Below are positions 42,772-50,527 of a DNA stretch of 64,000 nt, piece by piece. Position numbers and translations under genes: made by a program. This stretch comes from Flavobacterium supellecticarium. Lineage in GTDB: Bacteria; Bacteroidota; Bacteroidia; Flavobacteriales; Flavobacteriaceae. Under the pieces are notes generated by a model. That model saw nothing but the letters and a program-made list of their open reading frames with translations, was not told the origin of the DNA and searched no databases. The stretch lies in assembly GCF_004801375.1 (NCBI RefSeq), contig NZ_SSNZ01000001.1, positions 1 through 64,000 of the forward strand, in the 5' to 3' direction. Each line of letters starts with the position of its first letter. Position 1 is the first letter of the stretch.

Positions 42772-43404
42772 TTATAAATTGATAAATAATTCTTCGTTTG
42801 ATTTTCGCACTTTGGCATAATGCTGTGTAGCATCTTCTTCATGTCGGTACCCTAAAGTAGCCATTAAGGATGCATTTAATCCAAGTTCCTTTAATCCCAG
42901 GATTTCATTTACCTTTTCCGCTTCAAAACCTTCCATAGGTGTGGCATCGATTTTTAATTCGGCAGCAGCACTTAAAAGATTACCTAATGCGATATAGGTT
43001 TGTTTGGAAGTCCAGTTGCTTAGTTTGTCGGCTGGCAAAGTGGTTAGCTTACTTTTCATAAAATCACCATATCCGGCAATCGATTCTAAAGGAATCTGAC
43101 GTGTTTCTACTATATTGTTTAGGTAAGCATCAATTTGTTCGGCTCCAAAATCGGTCATGTTTGCAAAAACAAGCAGGTGAGAAGCGTCAACAATTTGCGA
43201 TTGTCCCCATGAAACCGGCTGTAATTTGGCACGTACTTCCGGATTTTCAATGATCAATACTTTATACGGTTGCAGACCGTAAGAAGAAGCACTTAAACGG
43301 ATCGCTTCTTTAAGGGTTTCCAAATCTTCGTTGGAAATTTTTTTGGTAGCATCAAATTTCTTTGTTGCATAACGCCATTTTAGCGTTTCTATTAAATTAC
43401 TCAT
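42772..43404 (-). CDS. Nitroreductase family NAD(P)H-dependent oxidoreductase
   Basis: 210 residues, the NfsB/flavin nitroreductase group. Signatures: LKWRYATKKFDATKKI at the N-terminus, IRLSASSYGLQPYKVLII (FMN site), and MEGFEAEKVNEILGLKE near the C-terminus. Probably an FMN enzyme reducing quinones or nitro compounds, which fits partnership with a YceI-type quinone-binding protein. 11 bases after the MarR gene stop and 28 before yceI, so one operon. Confidence 0.91.
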   Translation of the reverse strand: MSNLIETLKWRYATKKFDATKKISNEDLETLKEAIRLSASSYGLQPYKVLIIENPEVRAKLQPVSWGQSQIVDASHLLVFANMTDFGAEQIDAYLNNIVETRQIPLESIAGYGDFMKSKLTTLPADKLSNWTSKQTYIALGNLLSAAAELKIDATPMEGFEAEKVNEILGLKELGLNASLMATLGYRHEEDATQHYAKVRKSNEELFINL

Positions 43405-43415
43405 GTATATTCTGA

Positions 43416-43871
43416 TTATATTGTTCGATAGCGTTCCAGCAAATCATTTAAAAGTTCCTGTTCTTCCACAGTCAGGTTTTGTGCAAACAGTTGTTCGTGA
43501 TGATCTACTTTTGGATCCAGTTCTTCCAGTAGTTCCAGTCCTTTTTCGGTGATGGTTACTTCCATTTTCCGACGATTGTCCGGGCAAACTTCGCGGGTTA
43601 CCAGATCTTTTAATAATAATTTGTCAACCAATCGGGTCGTGTTACTGGTTTTGGCCAGCATCCGTTCCTGAATTACACACATATTGGTTGGTTTTGCCTT
43701 TTGGCCTCTCAAAATCCGCAATACGTTGTACTGTTCGCTTGATAATTCATAAGGCTTTAATACCTCAGCGAATTTCTCGGAAACCAAATTTTGCGTGTAC
43801 AAAATGTTTAGCACTGTTCGTTTGCCCAGTGATAATGCTTTTGTAGATTTGATGATGTCTTCGATTTTCAT
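43416..43871 (-). CDS. MarR family transcriptional regulator
   Basis: 151 residues. A dimeric winged helix: LSLGKRTVLNILYTQNLVSEKF, QYNVLRILRGQ, LAKTSNTTRLVDKLLLKDLV with the wing CPDNRRKMEVTITEKGLELL. Cys109-type residue in the wing (VCPDN) may react with electrophiles, which would suit quinone sensing, but this is inference. Two palindromes at 43884-43897 and 43915-43926 overlap its promoter and are its likely operators, so the operon is probably autorepressed. Confidence 0.92.
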   Translation of the reverse strand: MKIEDIIKSTKALSLGKRTVLNILYTQNLVSEKFAEVLKPYELSSEQYNVLRILRGQKAKPTNMCVIQERMLAKTSNTTRLVDKLLLKDLVTREVCPDNRRKMEVTITEKGLELLEELDPKVDHHEQLFAQNLTVEEQELLNDLLERYRTI

Positions 43872-43883
43872 TGTGTTATTAAA

Positions 43884-43897
43884 TTTGTAGGTACAAA
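43884..43897. promoter_or_regulatory. Putative MarR operator 1
   Basis: TTTGTA-GG-TACAAA is a perfect 6-bp inverted repeat, 13 bases upstream of the MarR start, overlapping the -7 box. It has the size and symmetry of MarR binding sites. Confidence 0.6.
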
Positions 43898-43926
43898 TGT
43901 AGTAATGTTTTTAATTGTATATACAA
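43894..43926 (-). promoter_or_regulatory. Promoter of the MarR operon
   Basis: On the minus strand TTG (43926-43924), a 22-base spacer, then TACATTTG (43901-43894). Both boxes match the Bacteroidota consensus. It overlaps both palindromes, so a bound MarR dimer would block it. Confidence 0.7.
43915..43926. promoter_or_regulatory. Putative MarR operator 2
   Basis: TTGTATATACAA is a perfect 12-base palindrome covering the -33 box of the MarR promoter. It shares the TACAAA half-site with operator 1; centres are about 30 bases apart. Confidence 0.55.
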
Positions 43927-43930
43927 ATGT

Positions 43931-43960
43931 TTGTTTAATTTTTTGTTAAATTTATTTTTG
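43931..43960 (+). promoter_or_regulatory. Promoter of the tlpA-like gene
   Basis: TTG (43931-43933), 19-base spacer, TATTTTTG (43953-43960). It faces away from the MarR promoter. The ATG at 44008 is 48 bases downstream. Confidence 0.7.
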
Positions 43961-44007
43961 AGCCTGTTAGAATGCTTAATTTTAGTGGCCTAAACCCGAT
44001 TTATACC

Positions 44008-44574
44008 ATGAGAAAAATGATAATACTGCTGGCGGTTTTTAGCTTTATGTCGTGTAAAAAAGAAGTAACCTCACCCGAAACAACTGTATCAGAACCGGAA
44101 AAAGCAGTTGTAGCCGATCAACCAAAACCGATTAAAGTTTATGAAAAAGACGGAATTAAGGTAGCATCTTATGACTTTAATGCTTTTGAGCCGTTTTTAA
44201 AAAAGGATAACGATACGACCTATGTGGTTAATTTCTGGGCAACCTGGTGTGTACCATGTGTGGAAGAATTACCGCATTTTGAAAAACTGAATACAACCTA
44301 TAAGGATCAAAAAGTAAAAGTACTGTTGGTGAGTCTGGACATGCCGCAAAAAGTGGAATCCAATTTGTTACCCTTTGTAAAAAAGAAAAGCATGCAATCG
44401 GAGGTGATCTATCTGAACGATCCGGATGCCAACGCCTGGATTAGTAAAGTCGATACGGCCTGGTCGGGTGCAATTCCGGCAACAGTTATTTATAAAGGAG
44501 GCCAACGTAAATTCTATGAACAACAATTTACGTACGAGGCTCTTGAAAAAGAATTAAAATCTGTAATGAAGTAA
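44008..44574 (+). CDS. TlpA-like thioredoxin lipoprotein
   Basis: 188 residues from the ATG at 44008 (MRKMIILLAVF); the frame open to 43972 overlaps the promoter. Lipoprotein signal with FMSC, a Thr/Glu/Val-rich linker to about residue 60, then a thioredoxin fold with the redox pair WATWCVPCVEELP and the cis-Pro at GAIPATVIY. A membrane-anchored disulfide reductase of the TlpA/ResA type. The next thioredoxin-fold gene starts 25 bases later, so the two probably share this promoter. Confidence 0.9.
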   Translation: MRKMIILLAVFSFMSCKKEVTSPETTVSEPEKAVVADQPKPIKVYEKDGIKVASYDFNAFEPFLKKDNDTTYVVNFWATWCVPCVEELPHFEKLNTTYKDQKVKVLLVSLDMPQKVESNLLPFVKKKSMQSEVIYLNDPDANAWISKVDTAWSGAIPATVIYKGGQRKFYEQQFTYEALEKELKSVMK

Positions 44575-44599
44575 GCAACCTAAAAAACAAGTATATTAT

Positions 44600-45211
44600 A
44601 TGAAAGCAATTAAATTTTTAGCCTTGACCTTAGTCGTGGGAGCTATAAGCGCGTTTACGATGATCAAACCAGCTGCCGGTTATAAGGTAGGCGATGTGGC
44701 GACCGATTTCAGTCTGAAAAATGTCGACAATAAAAAAGTATCGTTAGCCGATTTCAAAGCGGCAAAAGGTTTTATCGTGGTGTTTACCTGTAACCATTGT
44801 CCGTATGCACAAGCGTATGAAGATCGTATCATAGCATTGGACAAAAAATATAAAAAATTAGGATATCCGGTAATAGCGATCAATCCGAACAATCCGGCCA
44901 AACAAAAAGACGATAGTTTCGAATTGATGCAGGTACGTGCCAAAGAGAAAAATTTTACGTTCCCGTATTTATTGGATGAAGGTCAGAAAGTTTATCCGCA
45001 ATACGGAGCGACTAAAACGCCTCACGTGTATATTTTACAAAAAACAAAAGTTGGAAATGTGGTAAAATATATTGGTGCGATCGACGATAATTATAGCGAT
45101 GCGGCAGCCGTAAAAGAAAAATATGCCGAAAATGCATTGGATGCTTTATTAAAAAACAAAGAAGTAGCGGTAAAAGAAACCAAAGCGATCGGTTGTTCGA
45201 TTAAAACGTAA
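44600..45211 (+). CDS. Exported thioredoxin-fold protein with CNHC motif
   Basis: 203 residues. A signal peptide (MKAIKFLALTLVVGAISAF) then a thioredoxin-like domain with FTCNHCPYAQAYE, a cis-Pro site at KTPHVYIL and the C-terminal GCSIKT. It is a paralog of the cytoplasmic protein at 18750-19307, which has the same CNHC and GCNIKW motifs. Likely periplasmic redox function next to the TlpA-like protein; the substrate is not apparent. Confidence 0.88.
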   Translation: MKAIKFLALTLVVGAISAFTMIKPAAGYKVGDVATDFSLKNVDNKKVSLADFKAAKGFIVVFTCNHCPYAQAYEDRIIALDKKYKKLGYPVIAINPNNPAKQKDDSFELMQVRAKEKNFTFPYLLDEGQKVYPQYGATKTPHVYILQKTKVGNVVKYIGAIDDNYSDAAAVKEKYAENALDALLKNKEVAVKETKAIGCSIKT

Positions 45212-45236
45212 TAAGCATTTCAAAAAATTTTGAAGG

Positions 45237-45268
45237 AAAAGGAGTCAGTATAGTACTGACTCCTTTTT
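45237..45268 (+). terminator. Terminator after the thioredoxin-fold pair
   Basis: Perfect 14-bp stem AAAAGGAGTCAGTA / TACTGACTCCTTTT with a 3-base loop, then T. It ends the two-gene unit. Confidence 0.92.
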
Positions 45269-45370
45269 ATTTGATGATATGTGATCATTTGATCATAAAT
45301 TTTACAGATGGAAAAGCAATAATGTAAAAAATACATTGTTTAAAAGTAACAGTAAATTAAAATAGGTAAT

Positions 45371-45404
45371 TTGTTTAATTATGTAATTATATATTTTACT
45401 TTTG
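45371..45404 (+). promoter_or_regulatory. Promoter of the lipocalin-like lipoprotein
   Basis: TTG (45371-45373), 23-base spacer, TACTTTTG (45397-45404). The ATG at 45456 follows after 51 bases. Confidence 0.6.
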
Positions 45405-45455
45405 CGAGCTTTGATTGTAATAATTAAAATAGAAAAACTCTTAAAAATTATAATT

Positions 45456-45884
45456 ATGTTTAAATTAAAAAAACTGTCTGTATTTGCAGCAGTATTATTT
45501 TTAGGTTTATCCTCATGTAGTAAAGATAACGATGACACTCAGGAAGTAGCCGCTCAGGTTGAAGGAACCTGGCAATTTACAAAAGAAGGAACCATAACGA
45601 ATAATCAGGAGGTTATAAATGATTATCAGCATGCTACCGGCTGTACAAAAGATTATCTTGAAATATTTGCCGCTAACGTAATTAAAGATCATTATTTCGA
45701 CAATCCAAACTGTCAGGAAACAATCGATACTGGAGTCTGGACTAGAAATAATAATGCGCTGACATTTGTATATCAAAACGGAACAACCGTTAACGCAGAA
45801 ATTATGCAATTAACCAATACCACATTGAAATTAAAATTTGTACTTTCCGGAAATACGAATTTGGTGGTGTTGACTAAGATCTAG
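45456..45884 (+). CDS. Lipocalin-like lipoprotein
   Basis: 142 residues from the ATG at 45456 (MFKLKKLSVFAAV); the frame open to 45402 precedes the signal peptide and overlaps the leader. Lipoprotein signal with LSSC, an acidic linker (SKDNDDTQEVAA), then a lipocalin-like barrel (VEGTWQFTKEG, GVWTRNNNALTFVY, TLKLKFVL). Two Cys near positions 73 and 95 could form a disulfide. Function unknown. Confidence 0.82.
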   Translation: MFKLKKLSVFAAVLFLGLSSCSKDNDDTQEVAAQVEGTWQFTKEGTITNNQEVINDYQHATGCTKDYLEIFAANVIKDHYFDNPNCQETIDTGVWTRNNNALTFVYQNGTTVNAEIMQLTNTTLKLKFVLSGNTNLVVLTKI

Positions 45885-45983
45885 GACTAAACAAATTTTC
45901 TGTTTCTTATGTGTAGACATATATTTTTCGGGTAACTAATTGCACTTTTTTGTCTACATTTGACTTTTAAACGCAAATCAACA

Positions 45984-46304
45984 ATGGACATTACTCAAGA
46001 ACAATGGTGGCAGGAAGCACAACAGGACAGCAATGCTGTGATTCTGGATGTGCGTACTGAAGACGAATGGAATCAGGGAATCATTCCGGGAGCCATCAAC
46101 ATCGATATTTATAAAGGACAGGGATTTATCTATCAGGTAGACGAACTGGACAAATTCAAAACTTATTATATTTATTGCCGATCCGGAGGAAGAAGCGGTC
46201 AGGCGTGTAACCTGATGCAACAAATGGGGTTTGCCAAAACCTATAATCTTGTAGGCGGAATTATGGAATGGAATGGACCGGTAGTGATGCCGGAAGAAAA
46301 ATAA
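45984..46304 (+). CDS. Rhodanese-like sulfurtransferase
   Basis: 106 residues from the ATG at 45984 (MDITQEQWW); the upstream open part has no signature. Single rhodanese domain: ILDVRTEDEWNQGIIPGAINI, catalytic Cys in YYIYCRSGGRSGQAC, and LVGGIMEWNG. Transfers sulfane sulfur to acceptors in the cytoplasm. TACATTTG at 45955-45962 is a -7 candidate. The gene ends directly in a terminator whose loop contains an IS end. Confidence 0.9.
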   Translation: MDITQEQWWQEAQQDSNAVILDVRTEDEWNQGIIPGAINIDIYKGQGFIYQVDELDKFKTYYIYCRSGGRSGQACNLMQQMGFAKTYNLVGGIMEWNGPVVMPEEK

Positions 46305-46379
46305 AAAAAGGGACTTTTTTGAATTGCCCCCAAATAGTATCTAACTTTTTGGAGGCACTCTATTTAAAGTCCCTTTTTT
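46304..46379. terminator. Bidirectional terminator interrupted by an IS end
   Basis: Perfect 14-base arms AAAAAAGGGACTTT (46304-46317) and AAAGTCCCTTTTTT (46366-46379) are separated by 48 bases that match an inverted copy of the IS3-type left end at 41167. The arms alone would be a normal terminator. It sits between the convergent rhodanese and LOG genes. Confidence 0.8.
46318..46365 (-). repeat. Solo IS3-type terminal repeat (inverted)
   Basis: On the minus strand the segment reads GTGCCTCCAAAAAGTTAGAT then ACTATTTGGGGGCA, matching the first ~35 bases of the IS at 41167 with few mismatches. No transposase remains here. Opposite orientation to the 41167 copy. Confidence 0.7.
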
Positions 46380-46393
46380 AGTTTATATCCCTA

Positions 46394-47119
46394 TTAGAAG
46401 TTAGGACTTAAGTTGTATTTCTTATAGAAATTATCCAGCGCTTCCAATACCTCATCTTCGTTGTCTACCACTCGGAAAAGATCTAGATCGGCCGGATTGG
46501 CATTGGCATGTTTTTCAATGATCACCGTTTTGATCCACTCCAATAAACCGGACCAGAAATCACGACCTACCAGGATAATCGGGAATTTTCCGATTTTTTT
46601 GGTCTGAATTAAAGTGATGGCTTCAAATAATTCGTCTAGTGTTCCGAATCCACCCGGCATGACCACAAATCCCTGAGAGTATTTTACAAACATTACTTTG
46701 CGTACAAAGAAATAGTCAAATTGCAGGTTTTTATCGCGGTCGATATACGGATTGAAATGTTGTTCAAACGGCAATTCAATGTTTAAACCTACCGAAGTTC
46801 CGCCGCCAAAATGAGCACCTTTATTTCCGGCTTCCATAATTCCGGGACCACCACCGGTAATCACACCATAACCCGCTTTACTGATTTTATAGGCAATTTT
46901 TTCAGCCAATAGGTAGTATTTATCTTCCGGTTTGGTTCGGGCCGATCCGAAAATCGATACACAGGGACCAATTCGTCCCATCGTTTCATAGCCGTTTACA
47001 AATTCGGACATGATTTTAAAAATCGCCCAGGAATCATTGGTTCGTATCTCGTTCCAGGTTTTTTGTTTGAATTTATCCTGTATTCTGTCGTCTTCGTTTT
47101 CAAATTGTTCTTTCATCAT
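46394..47119 (-). CDS. LOG family protein (putative nucleotide hydrolase)
   Basis: 241 residues. The Rossmann-like core has SIFGSARTKPEDKYY, GYGVITGGGPGIMEAGNKGA and the signature PGGFGTLDELFEA, where Arg and Glu act in LOG enzymes. Members of this group hydrolyse nucleotide monophosphates to free bases, and some make cytokinin; earlier annotations as lysine decarboxylase are wrong. The first two codons are both Met, so the start may be 47119 or 47116. The terminator is the IS-interrupted hairpin. Confidence 0.9.
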   Translation of the reverse strand: MMKEQFENEDDRIQDKFKQKTWNEIRTNDSWAIFKIMSEFVNGYETMGRIGPCVSIFGSARTKPEDKYYLLAEKIAYKISKAGYGVITGGGPGIMEAGNKGAHFGGGTSVGLNIELPFEQHFNPYIDRDKNLQFDYFFVRKVMFVKYSQGFVVMPGGFGTLDELFEAITLIQTKKIGKFPIILVGRDFWSGLLEWIKTVIIEKHANANPADLDLFRVVDNEDEVLEALDNFYKKYNLSPNF

Positions 47120-47409
47120 CTAAACTCTTTTCTATTAATTATTATTTTATTTTGTATTGGAATTCGTAGATCATTTGTCATAATTATCCCGCAGTAACAC
47201 TAGATGCAACTGATAGGTCGGTATAATGATGTGAATTAGGAGTGTTGTTGTTTGTTGACATTTATCCGAAAACCGAATAAACATAGTCTAAAACTATTAT
47301 CTTTTTTGACGTTATGCAAATTTAGCACTCCCTTTTTTTTAAATAAATGAACGAATTCAAACGGTTTTGTTGTAAGGTGTTGTACAACAGTGTCTTGTTC
47401 GGAAAAAAT
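47120..47409. other. Intergenic region between uvrA and the LOG gene
   Basis: No gene is supported here. TAAATTTG on the minus strand (47324-47317) could be a -7 box for the LOG gene, giving a ~200-base leader, but no TTG is well placed. The rest is AT-rich with no repeat seen. Confidence 0.45.
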
Positions 47410-47434
47410 AAAAGGCAATATAACATTGCCTTTT
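47405..47434 (-). terminator. Terminator after uvrA
   Basis: Stem AAAAGGCAAT / ATTGCCTTTT with a 5-base loop, a T-run on the minus strand, 6 bases past the uvrA stop. Confidence 0.82.
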
Positions 47435-47439
47435 GTGTT

Positions 47440-50274
47440 TTATAAATGCAATTCCTTTTTAAGGAATTTAGCGGTATAACTCTTTTGGTTTTTAATGACC
47501 TCTTCCGGTGTACCTTTGCTAACCAGTTGTCCGCCGCCTTTACCGCCTTCATAACCGATATCGATAATATAATCGGCCAATTTGATCACATCTAAATTAT
47601 GTTCGATGATCACGACGGTATTTCCTTTGTCAACCAGCTTGTTGATCACTTCCATCAAAACACGAATGTCTTCAAAATGCAATCCGGTTGTTGGCTCGTC
47701 TAATATATAGAAAGTGTTACCGGTGTCTTTTTTGGATAATTCAGTAGCCAATTTGATCCGTTGTGCTTCACCTCCGGAAAGGGTTGTACTTTGCTGACCA
47801 AGGGTGATATAGCCTAAGCCGACATCTTGTATGGTTTTAATTTTACGGTAGATTTTCGGAATGTTTTCAAAAAACGGAACCGCTTCATCTACAGTCATTT
47901 CCAATATGTCCGAAATGGATTTTCCTTTATAACGAATTTCAAGTGTTTCGCGATTAAAACGTTTTCCCTGACAGGTTTCACATTCTACATATACGTCCGG
48001 TAGGAAACTCATTTCGATCGTACGAACACCCGATCCTTCGCAGGTTTCGCAACGTCCGCCGGATACGTTAAAACTAAAACGGCCAGGTTTATAGCCACGG
48101 ATCATCGCTTCCGGAGTTTGGGTAAACAAGGTTCTGATTTCCGAAAATACATCCGTATAGGTTGCCGGATTGGAACGTGGTGTTCGCCCAATCGGACTTT
48201 GATCAATATCGATTACTTTGTCGATATGTTCCAGTCCTTCGATCTTTTTATACGGTTGCGGTTTTTTAACAGCATTAAAAAAGTGTGCGTTCAGAATCGG
48301 ATAAAGCGTTTCGTTGATCAACGTTGATTTTCCGCTTCCGGAAACACCAGTCACACAGATTAATTTTCCCAATGGGAATTCAACATTTACGTTTTTCAGG
48401 TTGTTTCCGGTCGCACCACTCAGTTTTAATACTTTTCCGTTTCCTTCACGGCGTACTTCCGGAATCGCGATTTCCATGGTTCCGTTGAGATAGGAGGCAG
48501 TTAAGGTTTTTTCGGATAACAATTCCTGCGGCGTTCCTTTACTGATGATTTCCCCGCCAAAACGTCCAGCTTTTGGTCCGATGTCGATTACATAATCGGC
48601 GCGTTCAATCATGTCTTTGTCGTGTTCGACCACAATAACCGAATTTCCGATATCGCGCAATTGTTCCAGTGAACGGATCAATCGTTCGTTGTCGCGTTGG
48701 TGCAAACCAATACTCGGTTCGTCCAGAATATACAACACACCAACCAGTTGCGAACCGATTTGCGTTGCCAGTCGGATTCGCTGTGCTTCACCACCCGAAA
48801 GGGATTTGGAACTACGATTTAAGGACAGATAATTTAAGCCTACATCGACAAGGAAGCGCAAACGCGCGCGTATCTCTTTTACAATTTCGGTGGCGATTGC
48901 TTTTTGTTTTTCGGATAAATGCGGTTCAAGTTCCTGAAACCACAGACTCAATTCATCGATATCCATGGCCGAAAGTTCGCCAATATTTTTTTCGTTGATT
49001 TTAAAGTATAAGGCTTCCTTTTTCAATCGGGTTCCTTCGCAAACCGGGCAGTCCACTTCGTCCATGAATTCCTTAGCCCAACGTTTGATCGTTGCCGAAT
49101 CACTTTCGTCGTGCTGGTTTTTGATAAAATTGGAAATCCCTTCAAAATCGATTTTATATTCTTTTGTGATTCCCATGACTTTCGAAACCACCGAGAATTT
49201 TTCATTTCCGCCGTTAAGGATCATATCGATCGCTTCCGGTGCAATTTTTTCGATCGGATCGGTTAGTTTAAAGCCAAACTTTTCACCGATGATTTCCAGT
49301 TGTTTAAATATCCAGGAATTTTTTTGTTCGCCTAATGGTGCAAAACCACCGTTTTTAATTGAAAGTTTTGGGTTTGGAATAATTTTATTCAGGTTCACTT
49401 CACTCACCAATCCCAGTCCGTTACAATGTTCGCAAGCGCCTTTTGGCGAGTTAAACGAAAAGTTGTTCGGTTCCGGATTCGGATACGAAATCCCGGTCGA
49501 CGGACACATGAGGTTTCGGCTAAAAAAGCGAACTTCCTGACTTTCCTGTTCGATTACCATCATGATATCCTCTCCGTGATACATGGCAGTTTTAATACTT
49601 TCGGTCAGTCTTTTGTCGTTGTCTTCCGTATTTTCGATTAGCATACGGTCGATTACAATTTCGATATCGTGGGTTTTATAACGGTCAACTTTCATACCGA
49701 ATTCCAGATCGCGGATTTCTCCGTCTACGCGGACTTTAACAAAGCCCTGTTTGGAAATTTGTTCAAACAATTCACGGTAGTGTCCTTTTCGGGATCGGAT
49801 AACCGGTGCCAGAATATTGATGCGCTTTCCGTTGAAGTTTTCAAAAATCAGTTCTTTAATTTGCTCATCACTGTAGCTCACCATTTTTTCACCGGTGTTG
49901 TAACTGTAGGCTTCCCCGGCACGGGCATAAAATAAACGAAGAAAATCGTAAATCTCGGTAATGGTTCCTACGGTAGAACGCGGACTTTTACTGGTTGTTT
50001 TCTGCTCAATGGCAATTACCGGCGAAAGACCGTCAATTTTATCCACATCCGGACGTTCCAGTCCACCCAGAAATTGGCGGGCATACGCAGAAAAAGTTTC
50101 AATGTAACGGCGCTGTCCTTCGGCATAAATGGTATCGAAAGCCAGCGATGATTTTCCGGAGCCGGATAAACCGGTAATTACAACCAGTTTCTCCCGCGGA
50201 ATCACAACGTCAATATTCTTTAAATTATGCGCTCTTGCGCCTAATACTTCAATAGTTTCTTCTGTGTTTAGCAT
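47440..50274 (-). CDS. uvrA: Excinuclease ABC subunit A
   Basis: 944 residues from the ATG at 50274 ([18 protein letters not shown]); the frame open to 50295 adds only MRFARFF. Two ABC ATPase modules: Walker [10 protein letters not shown] and GVSGSGKST, signatures [13 protein letters not shown] and [13 protein letters not shown], each followed by LDEP. Zinc-finger cysteines occur in the first ([14 protein letters not shown]) and second ([16 protein letters not shown]) halves. Recognises bulky DNA lesions for UvrB and UvrC. A minus-strand TACCTTTG at 50300-50293 is a likely -7 box. Confidence 0.97.
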   Translation of the reverse strand: MLNTEETIEVLGARAHNLKNIDVVIPREKLVVITGLSGSGKSSLAFDTIYAEGQRRYIETFSAYARQFLGGLERPDVDKIDGLSPVIAIEQKTTSKSPRSTVGTITEIYDFLRLFYARAGEAYSYNTGEKMVSYSDEQIKELIFENFNGKRINILAPVIRSRKGHYRELFEQISKQGFVKVRVDGEIRDLEFGMKVDRYKTHDIEIVIDRMLIENTEDNDKRLTESIKTAMYHGEDIMMVIEQESQEVRFFSRNLMCPSTGISYPNPEPNNFSFNSPKGACEHCNGLGLVSEVNLNKIIPNPKLSIKNGGFAPLGEQKNSWIFKQLEIIGEKFGFKLTDPIEKIAPEAIDMILNGGNEKFSVVSKVMGITKEYKIDFEGISNFIKNQHDESDSATIKRWAKEFMDEVDCPVCEGTRLKKEALYFKINEKNIGELSAMDIDELSLWFQELEPHLSEKQKAIATEIVKEIRARLRFLVDVGLNYLSLNRSSKSLSGGEAQRIRLATQIGSQLVGVLYILDEPSIGLHQRDNERLIRSLEQLRDIGNSVIVVEHDKDMIERADYVIDIGPKAGRFGGEIISKGTPQELLSEKTLTASYLNGTMEIAIPEVRREGNGKVLKLSGATGNNLKNVNVEFPLGKLICVTGVSGSGKSTLINETLYPILNAHFFNAVKKPQPYKKIEGLEHIDKVIDIDQSPIGRTPRSNPATYTDVFSEIRTLFTQTPEAMIRGYKPGRFSFNVSGGRCETCEGSGVRTIEMSFLPDVYVECETCQGKRFNRETLEIRYKGKSISDILEMTVDEAVPFFENIPKIYRKIKTIQDVGLGYITLGQQSTTLSGGEAQRIKLATELSKKDTGNTFYILDEPTTGLHFEDIRVLMEVINKLVDKGNTVVIIEHNLDVIKLADYIIDIGYEGGKGGGQLVSKGTPEEVIKNQKSYTAKFLKKELHL

Positions 50275-50527
50275 AAAAAATCGAGCAAAACGCAAAGGTA
50301 CTGTTTTGAGCGCGATTTGAGACGTCCCGAAGAAAGAAATTTTTGTTATTTTTTAATAGTGAAAAGTTAGGATCAGACCGCGAAACCAAACTAAAAAGTA
50401 TTTGATTCCCAATAGATAACTATTCTTATAAAGAACCCGGAACGAAAGTTTTTTTAGTTGTAAACGTTCTGTAAAATCTTCTGATGATCGGGGAAATAAT
50501 GATGAGTTTTATTGCGATAATCGGCGA

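Noticed and set aside
47236..47552. Two short minus-strand frames between uvrA and the LOG gene
   Set aside because: One overlaps uvrA in a different frame, the other covers the terminator; neither has a recognisable motif or start site.
47440..50295. Longer uvrA start at 50295
   Set aside because: The extra residues MRFARFF are not typical of UvrA, and the -7 box overlaps this segment.
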